A DNA stretch of 64,000 nucleotides from an uncultured Planctomycetia bacterium. GTDB taxonomy: Bacteria > Planctomycetota > Phycisphaerae > FEN-1346 > JAACEH01. The position numbers and the translations under genes were made by a program. This document shows, in pieces, positions 58,301-64,000 of the stretch. The stretch is from the NCBI GenBank assembly GCA_903929765.1, contig CAIYVX010000044.1, positions 56,750 through 120,749 of the forward strand, read 5' to 3'. The notes under the pieces are model-generated. The model did not search any database and was not told the DNA's origin. It was given only the letters and a program-made list of their open reading frames with translations. Positions within the stretch are counted from its first letter, which is position 1. Each line of letters opens with the position of its first letter.

Positions 58301-59953
58301 GTAGTCGCTCGAGTATGGGCCGTTGGGGACGCCGACATTGCCGAGATTGCTGCCGGCGTGACCCAGGTAAAAAATCGTGTTGTGGAACGAGTAACCGTAG
58401 CCCGGGTTCCCGGCGTTGCTCATGTTGCCCCAGCCGGCGTTGGCCAGGGTGCAGTGCTGCAGGCTGGTGCTAAAAACGTAGTCGCAGTCGTGCAACATGT
58501 AGCCGGCGCACTGGGCCCAGATGTTGTTGCTCAGCGTGGTGGCGGTCATCTGTTCCATCATGTAGCTCTGGCCGGAGTTGACGCAGAAGTTGTTCTCGAG
58601 CAGCGCGCCGTAGACGTTGCTGTAGCTCTGCATGCTGTCGGGGTGCATGTACCAGTAGGTGTGGTCGTGAATGTAGTTGTGGTCGACGACGCAACCATAG
58701 GCCCAGTTGCTGCTGGTGGGGTTGCCCGGGTCCGGACCGGTCAGGTCCACGCCGTCGTTGGAGCCGTCTTGTTTCGAGTTGAAGCAAATCTCGTTTTCCC
58801 GGATGGTAACGTTGGAGGCCCCGGCGTTGGTCACGCCTCCGCCGTTATAGCCGATATAATTGTGGTACACCAGCACGTTGGGCAGGCCCTCCAGCATGAT
58901 GCCCATACCGTCATTGTGGTGGATGCAGCAGTTCTGGATGGTGAGATAGGTCGGGGTGCCGCCACCCCAGCCCCCGATGCCGTACCCGTTCGCGTGGCAG
59001 ACTTCCAGCCCGTCAATCACCACATAGGCCGTCGAGTCCAGTTCAATGGCAAACCGGCTATTGTTAGGCACCGTGACGACGTGCCCGCTCGGCGAATCGC
59101 TGCCCGCCGGCCAGAGATACAGGCGGAACCTCCCGCCGCCGAGTCTGTCAAAGGCCCATTGTCCGCTGCCCGTGATCGATTCCAGTTTGTCGTAAATCAG
59201 GTACCGATCATTCGGCTGCTCGCCATAATTGCCGGTGGGGTAGCCGAAGATCCACGGCCCGGCAATGCTCAGGGTGTGCGTCGACTGCGTGTAGGCGGTG
59301 ATGAACGTGTCGGTCAGGTAATTGATGGGGCTGTAGTAGATGATGCGCCCGCCGACCCAGTAACCGTCGGACTGGGTCAGGTGCAGCGAGTCGGTGAGGG
59401 TGGAGGCCCCGGTGGGGTTGGTGGATGGGGTTGAAGTGGCGCCGTTTATGGGCACGGCACACCAGCCGAACGCCGGCCAGACTGCTTCGGTCTGGAGGTT
59501 GTCGTCCTGGTAGACAGAGATCGGACGGGAACCCGACTGCGTCGAAAAGTCAATGTGGTAGATATTGGCGTAATTGGCGTTGCGGGTGGAGTAACTGCTG
59601 TCGCACTGGACCCAGGAAGCCGAGGACAGAACCAACCCGCCATCGACAATGGCCCGCTGGCCCGGCAGCGCCTTCAGGGTGATCGGCTGAGTGGCCGTGC
59701 CGGCATGGGCAAACGTCACCGCCTCATAATACCGACCGCTGTTGACCTGGACCGTGTCTCCCGCCACGGCCACGCTGGTGCCTTTGCCGAGGGTCTTGAA
59801 CGGCTGTGACGCCGTACCGGGACCCGCGTCCGAAGCGTTTGCGTTGTTCTGATCGACATACCAGGTCGTCGCCCCGACGCTCGACCAGCAGCCCAGTGCC
59901 AATACCAGGCCCGCCGCGATGGTCGCCAGAAGTCCTAATCTTCCGCGGATCAT
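55388..59953 (-). CDS. Giant secreted beta-helix / InlB B-repeat / dockerin protein
   Basis: 1521 residues from ATG 59953 (AGAGGAAAAGGA before it); a longer frame reaches 60064. Signal peptide MIRGRLGLLATIAAGLVLALGC. Then DQNNANASDAGPGTASQPFKTLGKG, the start of a right-handed parallel beta-helix (DUF1565-like) with short repeats to about 560 (LTIQNCCIHHNDGMGIMLEGL). Bacterial repeat (InlB B-repeat) units follow: TGGTILMTSGGPYTYGQVVGLTA, AYAQSGYAFAGWTVSGGTISP, VLGNWTLTASF and others. The C-terminus is a dockerin I type domain (GDIDGSGQVTPNDLAILNTRL; DANCDLNGDEVVTTADRVLL). It probably binds or cleaves polysaccharide at the cell surface. Confidence 0.85.
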   Translation of the reverse strand: MIRGRLGLLATIAAGLVLALGCWSSVGATTWYVDQNNANASDAGPGTASQPFKTLGKGTSVAVAGDTVQVNSGRYYEAVTFAHAGTATQPITLKALPGQRAIVDGGLVLSSASWVQCDSSYSTRNANYANIYHIDFSTQSGSRPISVYQDDNLQTEAVWPAFGWCAVPINGATSTPSTNPTGASTLTDSLHLTQSDGYWVGGRIIYYSPINYLTDTFITAYTQSTHTLSIAGPWIFGYPTGNYGEQPNDRYLIYDKLESITGSGQWAFDRLGGGRFRLYLWPAGSDSPSGHVVTVPNNSRFAIELDSTAYVVIDGLEVCHANGYGIGGWGGGTPTYLTIQNCCIHHNDGMGIMLEGLPNVLVYHNYIGYNGGGVTNAGASNVTIRENEICFNSKQDGSNDGVDLTGPDPGNPTSSNWAYGCVVDHNYIHDHTYWYMHPDSMQSYSNVYGALLENNFCVNSGQSYMMEQMTATTLSNNIWAQCAGYMLHDCDYVFSTSLQHCTLANAGWGNMSNAGNPGYGYSFHNTIFYLGHAGSNLGNVGVPNGPYSSDYNLFYSADGVSQAYSPVVYISMTGTKWNWTWAQYLAGSGQDAHSIYTTTGNPQFVNAPAWFSQLDGGDQAWFTPSRVLLENNELSSYAVGDHVEIDHDGVQRVVTGLGTLNISGTTMYYVTFTPSDARIATGAQMMCNWKSNTNYVVNYMLKSTSPAKGKASDGGDIGSSINVPQMMMGDFNGDGVRDVPTWPYVTPSYALTVIQTLGGSLTVTPSQALYGAGTTATVTAYAQSGYAFAGWTVSGGTISPYGSPATLTILGSVTLSASFSTQLSYTATEQATTGGTILMTSGGPYTYGQVVGLTASAVVGWQFSGWSATGAALSSSATATSSLTVLGNWTLTASFSPIQYNVMVPLNISGGFNMEAWIGPLMYQNCELTGSRASLLFGREPQGLAENLAPPYGGELLAGDDPAPYPPYSISSDWFHPANFSGTTCTPVNGLLTDPNDGRTYYIASLAGNALLPGDWLETAAGGMKNNSIVIGQYHSLADWSVSAVTFAITPSQYKDMNFVLAAGTTHGAAFMQIIANYSDSSTQVLYDFGDPGFATGTGFAGPSFTGSGPATFTPIYTTGDYYDDGSDGTGIVRAGSCVLYVFSTPLAVNPNKTLVGFTIRDLHGGSPNYNNYARELAVFAAAASLPLYSVTVNQTPGGAVTVSPSIAQYGLGAQMMVTAAANPGYRLISWSVTGGTVSPNAAQAVLTVQGNVMLSASFSLASFTSTEQSTGGTIQLTSSGPYFYGQAVGISATANPGWCFISWSATGATLSSSTAATASLTVLDNWTLVATFAYETFTITASTPSNWVYQNTPLATKDRHVLPLSITVTADTWGNHSYSTTVIQAGSGVVIPTPSWANGVLVTPTTSATWGGLSGYLVGGRRSDGVANTGACTLTIQVIGDVSTAANPASTSLTISVRPLGDIDGSGQVTPNDLAILNTRLNVFAIAPYSDANCDLNGDEVVTTADRVLLRKILNELAVP

Positions 59954-60158
59954 TACCAGTCCTTTTCCTCTCACCCGGACCAGCATAGGCAGGCTACGAT
60001 GTCGGCCACCCCTTACCGTCTCCTTCGGATACCGAAGTATAACACATAAACAGCCCGCAGGCAAATGGGCTATACCGGGGCTATACCGAATCCATCGAAT
60101 CTACCGCAAATACCTGGTTATCCTGGTATTCGCGAGGCGGTCACCTTCGCCAAGCCAC

Positions 60159-61622
60159 TCAGATCGCCGCCACAGCCCCGCTCAGGATCTTCACGATGGT
60201 GTCTTCGGCGGTCCGATCCACAATACTGGCATTGGAACCATAGCCTCCCAGTTCAAACTCCGCCGCGGTTGGCAGATAAGACAGATAGCCGTTGCACTCC
60301 TCGGCGGTAATGAGTGCATCGCCCAGGGTCTCTTCGCGAAGACGGCGACTGTAGCCGCCGAACGGCTCGCCCGGCAATCCGGCAATCACGGCCTCACCGA
60401 TACGCATGACGAAAAGCGGCCAAACGAACGGCTGCCCGCCGCGCCCGGCCAAATCCAGTCCACACCAGGCTTGAAACTGGTTAAAGCCGATACCGATCTG
60501 CCGCTCCCACTGGTCACTGAGCCGCTTGATCTCAGCCAGTGGCCGGCCCGCGGCGGCCGCTGCTTTCAACCGGGTTTCATATTCGGCGCAGGCTTGCTTG
60601 GCCGCCTCGACCGAAACGGGCAGGTCGGGCCGGATCCGCAAGACCACCTCGGGCGACTCGACCGCGACGCGACCACCAGCCTGCCAGGAAGCGGAGGCCA
60701 ACGCAGCGCACGCCGTATCGGCCAGTTGTCTGCCGATTTCTTCGGCCAGGGCCAGGGACTTTTCTGCAACCGGCGTGGCCTGATCGCCGCACGGACCGGT
60801 CATAAAGATGGCTGACCCGCCAAAGATCTGCTCGGAACGGCGGCGGAGGTAGGCCGGATAGTCCCCGGAGTGCCAATCAGCGCCGCGACGGTTGGCCGCA
60901 TTCGGATGAGCGGCATAGCGCAACAGAGATCCAACCGGCCGACCGTCTGGCGTGCGGAAGAATAACCCCTGAAGCAGATTATCCTGGGCGGGCGACAGGT
61001 ACAGCGGCTCGGGCACCGGGACGGGCGATTGCGGAACAGCGTCTTCCTCCCCTGGCTGCTGGCCGGGGCCGAAGGGACAACGATATTGATATGGTTCCCC
61101 GCGGGACAACCGGGCCAGGGCTTTCTTCAGCAGCAGGCTGTAATCGGGTCGCCCTTCTGCGGCCAGGCGGAAACCATACCAGAAGGTGAACTTGCCCAGG
61201 TCGCCGAAAGGTACCCGACGACAGAAGGCCAGAGGTGGCTGCGGGTGGACGGCCACGCGGGCCATCTCCACGGGCATGAGGTTTTCAAGAGCCTGGCGTG
61301 CGGCCTGAACGAAGGCCGCGTCAACCAGGTCGTGGTCGGCGACGCCCTCGCCTTCCACCTCGGCTCCGTGGTTTTGAGTGGTGAAGATGCCGACGGTGGT
61401 CGGAGAGATGCCCAGGGCGGCTGCGACTTTATCGCGAAGACGCAGGCAGGTGGCCGGCCAGAGCGTCACCAGGTCGGCCACGGCGAGAGCCGCGGTCACG
61501 CCGCCGCTTCGAGCGATGAGTACGCGAACATCGATGTCGTCGGCCAGGCGGCCTGTGGTTTTCCAGGAGTTCCAGAGCGAGGCCCGGCCGAAACCGACTT
61601 CAAGAACAGAACGGGCAGGCAT
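60159..61622 (-). CDS. Neutral/alkaline ceramidase-like protein
   Basis: 487 residues from ATG 61622, which has GGAGGAGGAAG just before it. It follows the neutral/alkaline non-lysosomal ceramidase N-domain pattern: TTQNHGAEVEGEGV, LLRYAAHPNAANRRGADWHSGDYPAYLRRRSEQIFGGSAIFMTGPCGDQATPV, then IAGLPGEPFGGYSRRLREE, and LITAEECNGYLSYLPTAAEFELGGYG. In true ceramidases two His and a Ser do the chemistry. No signal peptide is visible, so it may be cytoplasmic with another amide substrate. Confidence 0.75.
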   Translation of the reverse strand: MPARSVLEVGFGRASLWNSWKTTGRLADDIDVRVLIARSGGVTAALAVADLVTLWPATCLRLRDKVAAALGISPTTVGIFTTQNHGAEVEGEGVADHDLVDAAFVQAARQALENLMPVEMARVAVHPQPPLAFCRRVPFGDLGKFTFWYGFRLAAEGRPDYSLLLKKALARLSRGEPYQYRCPFGPGQQPGEEDAVPQSPVPVPEPLYLSPAQDNLLQGLFFRTPDGRPVGSLLRYAAHPNAANRRGADWHSGDYPAYLRRRSEQIFGGSAIFMTGPCGDQATPVAEKSLALAEEIGRQLADTACAALASASWQAGGRVAVESPEVVLRIRPDLPVSVEAAKQACAEYETRLKAAAAAGRPLAEIKRLSDQWERQIGIGFNQFQAWCGLDLAGRGGQPFVWPLFVMRIGEAVIAGLPGEPFGGYSRRLREETLGDALITAEECNGYLSYLPTAAEFELGGYGSNASIVDRTAEDTIVKILSGAVAAI

Positions 61623-61688
61623 GGTTCTTCCTCCTCCTTCGGGAACAGCATAACGACGGCACGGGTGCTTCAGGATAGTGCACAAAAC

Positions 61689-62690
61689 TCAACTGGCGGT
61701 CGGGTCTGGTTTGCGGCCCACCTCGGCCAGGGCCACCGCCCCCAGAATGATGGCCAGGCCGATCACGGAATAGAGGTTCGGCCACTGTTTCTGCCACAGG
61801 CCCAGGGTCAGCAGAGCCAGCACCGGCGTCAGGTAGGCGACCACGGCCGTCCGGCCGGCGCCACCGAGTTTGATCGCCCGCAACCAGAGCAGATTCGCCA
61901 GTCCGTGGGCCCCCGCCGCCAGCACCACCAGCAGCGCCGCCACGTCCCAGTGCCGGAGCACTTTGCTGCCATCGCAATGGGGGCCAAAGACCGCCAGGGC
62001 CACCGCCGCGCCGGCCACGGTAAACCAGGCCAGGCTCGACAGAGGTTCGAAGTGCAACTCGTCCGAGATGCGCCGCGCCCCCGCGCTGAACGCCCCCCAG
62101 AGTACCGCCGCCGCGAAAGCCAGCACGCAACCCAGGGCCTTGGCTTGGACGAAGGAGGCGGCCAGTCCGCTCAGGAAGTCCCCGTACCGGCCGGCCTGAA
62201 ATTGCCCGACCAGGCGGCTGTCGCGGCTTAGAATCCCCGCCACCTGGATGAACAGGAAGCCCAGAAACCCGCAGGCTGCCGCCACGCCCAGCCGCGCCGT
62301 CAACCTTTCCCGCAGGATCACCACGCCGAACACCAGCGTCGTCAGCGGCCAGAGATAGTTGAGCACCACATACGGAACCACGTTCTGGAGGTCCGACGCC
62401 ATGGCTTTGTACAGGAGGAAATTGTAGAGGAAAATTCCCGTCAGGCCGCACAGGAACAGCCACGGCGTGTGGCGCCACCGATAGTCCCGCAAGAACGCCC
62501 GCCGCGAAGTCGGCGCTGCCAGGGCCAGGGCCAACAGGAACATCACCGAGAGTACACCGTCGAACGTCACGACCTCGCCGACCGTCAGCCCGCGCGCGAG
62601 CAGTTCCGTCACGATGGACGTCGTACTCGCCCAGATGACCAGGATCAGGATCATCAGAAATCGGAAATTGTTCCACAGACGCAGAACCAC
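61689..62690 (-). CDS. EamA-family (DMT) transporter
   Basis: 333 residues, about ten predicted membrane helices in two EamA halves: ILILVIWASTTSIVTELL near the N-terminus, VPYVVLNYLWPLTTLVFGVVILRERLTARLG ending the first half, and LAYLTPV/WPNLYSVIGLAIILGAVALA in the second. It exports small metabolites. The substrate is unknown. It lies 66 bases upstream of the ceramidase-like gene and on the same strand. The 237-base stretch before it (62691-62927) holds an IS1380-type end-like sequence and no gene. Confidence 0.85.
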   Translation of the reverse strand: MVLRLWNNFRFLMILILVIWASTTSIVTELLARGLTVGEVVTFDGVLSVMFLLALALAAPTSRRAFLRDYRWRHTPWLFLCGLTGIFLYNFLLYKAMASDLQNVVPYVVLNYLWPLTTLVFGVVILRERLTARLGVAAACGFLGFLFIQVAGILSRDSRLVGQFQAGRYGDFLSGLAASFVQAKALGCVLAFAAAVLWGAFSAGARRISDELHFEPLSSLAWFTVAGAAVALAVFGPHCDGSKVLRHWDVAALLVVLAAGAHGLANLLWLRAIKLGGAGRTAVVAYLTPVLALLTLGLWQKQWPNLYSVIGLAIILGAVALAEVGRKPDPTAS

Positions 62691-62927
62691 GGCGACCCCG
62701 AAAAAGACGATTGTAGGTCACCGGGACGGGCCTGTCAACCGCACCGGCCAGTTGCGGCAGTTGTGGGAGGGCAAACGCATCTCAATTTAGCCCGCATATT
62801 TCATGCTACAGGCGGATTGTGGTGGAGTGGCGTCTGGTTGCTTGAAGGAAGGTCAAGGTCAGGCCGATGGGCCTGGTCGGCGCGCAATCCCCCTTACTCC
62901 CACGGGCTGCCGCAGGTTGTCAGGCGA

Positions 62928-63815
62928 TCAGGGGACGCGTGTCGGCCGGCACCTCCACTCTTGCAGACGTTCCAGAATGGTCTGGAAGGTCCGCTGCAGC
63001 GGGTAGCCGCTGGCCAGGTGGATCACCAGACGGCGTACCGAGCGAACGATCCGGCCGCCGATCTTCAGCAGCTTCAGCCGGATCGTGCCGACTTGGGCGG
63101 CGGCCAGTTCCGTGCCGGCCAGGCCGACGCGGCGCAGGGTTTCGACCAGCACATAGGCCGCCGCCGAGAGCAGCACTCGGAACTGGTTGGCCAGGAAGTC
63201 GTGGCAACTGGTGCGGTCGGCGAAGCAGTCCAGTTGTTGATCCTTGATCCGGTTTTCGGCCTCGCCGCGTTGACAGTACAGGTCGTCATATAAAGTCTGT
63301 GCCTCGCCGTCGAGGTTGGCGGGCCGCAGGTAGGCCACCAGCAGTTGCTGACCGCAGGTGACGTAGAGCGGCAGGAAGCAGTAGTGGTCGTAGTAGCCGT
63401 GGAAGAAGCGGCCTTCCTGTCGTCCGTGGACGGCGGCCAGACGGGCCAGGTCGCCTCTGGTGATACGATTCTCCAGGCGGCAGAGCGTGGACGGGCTGGC
63501 GAGCGCGTCGGTCTCGGTTTGGCCGGCCTTGAGAATCCGGTCCGTGAGGGCTTGAAAGAGAGTGTCGTGACGGAGGGCCTGGTGGTCGTTGAGGTCTTCG
63601 TATCCGGCGGCCAGGGCGAAGACGCGTTGGGCCAAGAGGGTGCGCTGGTCGTGTTCGATGAGCCAGGGGCAGCGCGGGTCGAAGATGGCGGCGTTGAGGG
63701 CGTCGAGGAGTCCGAGGCGGCGGTCGACTTCACGCAGGAGTGGTAGACGGTCGACTCCCGGACCATAAACTGGCCGTCGTCCGAGAGATGGCCGGCAATC
63801 TGCCGACTCTGCCAC
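62928..63815 (-). pseudogene. IS1380-family transposase with internal deletions
   Basis: 295 codons open, against about 430-450 in the family. N-terminal LLREVDRRLGLLDALNAAIFDPRCPWLIEHDQRTLLAQRVFALAAGYEDLNDHQALRHD and LASPSTLCRLENR are intact. The next block passes directly to HGRQEGRFFHGYYDHYCFLPLYV, without the usual D-x-D-ATDD stretch, and LRPANLDGEA runs into QTLYDDLYCQRGEAENRIKDQQLDCFADRTSCHDF without the usual RGDSGF block. At least two catalytic Asp regions are missing, so the enzyme should be dead. Confidence 0.85.
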
Positions 63816-63945
63816 TCGGGGAAGAGCATGGCTACTTCCAGTATCTTCTCCCGCTCCCAGCAGGCGGACTGTTGGCCCAGACCGCTCAAGTCTTCCTGAT
63901 CAATCCCATCATCGTCGCCCAGTGGGACGCACGCCTGGAGACATA
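63742..63945 (-). pseudogene. IS3/IS481-type transposase fragment
   Basis: The frame reads EREKILEVAMLFPEWQSRQIAGHLSDDGQFMVRESTVYH, matching the motif before the rve domain in IS3/IS481-type transposases. It breaks off at the start of the IS1380 sequence, so one insertion truncates the other. Confidence 0.6.
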
Positions 63946-63983
63946 AAAGAGGCCGGCCGCACCCATGCGGGGTGCGGCCGGCC
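63946..63983 (-). terminator. Strong hairpin with T-rich tail on the - strand
   Basis: Perfect 14-bp arms GGCCGGCCGCACCC (63951-63964) and GGGTGCGGCCGGCC (63970-63983), loop ATGCG. On the - strand TCTTTTATG follows. The upstream gene lies beyond the window. Confidence 0.75.
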
Positions 63984-64000
63984 GTTACTCGCTTCTTCCT

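Noticed and set aside
59954..60064. Upstream start of the giant secreted protein
   Set aside because: The extra 37 residues would place the signal peptide internally; the ATG at 59953 has a better ribosome site.
62700..62927. A full terminal inverted repeat of the IS1380 element
   Set aside because: A CCCGCATATTTCATG-like string is present near 62799, but I could not identify its partner beyond the right side of the transposase, so the limits of the element are not called.

Overview
The window is a high-GC bacterial chromosome segment, most likely from a Planctomycetota lineage (Phycisphaerae-like by my recollection of gene style). The indications are a giant secreted beta-helix/dockerin protein, prepilin-type secreted proteins, a SpoVG with an inserted zinc ribbon, lipoproteins of OmcB/DUF11 type, and an integrase tail of a kind I associate with planctomycetes. 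Housekeeping genes dominate and are packed in short operons. Recognisable promoters are sigma-70-like (TTGNNN, 16-18 bp, TAGAAT/TATAAT-like).

Layout. 1-7.4 kb: a secreted helical-toroid-like protein (partial), a very large AsmA/TamB-like envelope protein, a lipoprotein peroxiredoxin behind a duplicated promoter, and a DUF11 lipoprotein. 7.5-15.4 kb: a radical SAM protein resembling tetraether synthase, a degenerate trypsin-like protein, a glycerol-1-phosphate dehydrogenase, a GT2/DUF2304 pair and a GT39 membrane glycosyltransferase. 15.5-20.7 kb: ComEC and an ECF sigma operon with small membrane proteins. 20.7-35.2 kb: LarE, archaeal-type phosphoglycerate mutase, TatD/EboB-like hydrolase, phosphohexomutase, TPR protein, L,D-transpeptidase, CobA-HemD fusion, PpiD-like chaperone, rubrerythrin, two prepilin-like proteins. 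35.3-47.3 kb: a zeta-toxin-like kinase with a small overlapping partner, ilvB-ilvN-ilvC, ispE-spoVG, a 25-residue basic protein, a UvrB/C-motif protein, HU, MarR, YchF, a lipoprotein, CinA and MerR.

47.46-54.93 kb is the most interesting part: a compact 7.38-kb integrated element in a tRNA-Leu(UAA) gene, with all genes on the + strand. Its tyrosine integrase gene contains the attachment core. Read across the core, the integrase frame at the right end (53014-54882) continues exactly in frame into a 74-codon tail left at the left end (47503-47727). Integration therefore appears to partition the integrase gene, as in the archaeal virus SSV1, but here in a bacterium and leaving the catalytic domain whole. 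The same bases at the right end encode integrase, a replacement tRNA promoter and the 5' half of the rebuilt tRNA. The host tRNA promoter stays at the left end and now reads into the element. The element also carries an excisionase-like protein, a replication initiator with origin-like palindromic iterons inside its gene (lambda O-like arrangement), a DnaC-like helicase loader, HTH regulators and a gene broken at a run of 11 C. No capsid, terminase, relaxase or conjugation gene is visible.

54.9-64.0 kb: an ISL3 transposase remnant abutting the tRNA, the 1521-residue beta-helix/InlB-repeat/dockerin protein, a ceramidase-like protein, an EamA transporter, and remnants of IS1380 and IS3/IS481-type transposases ending in a strong hairpin.
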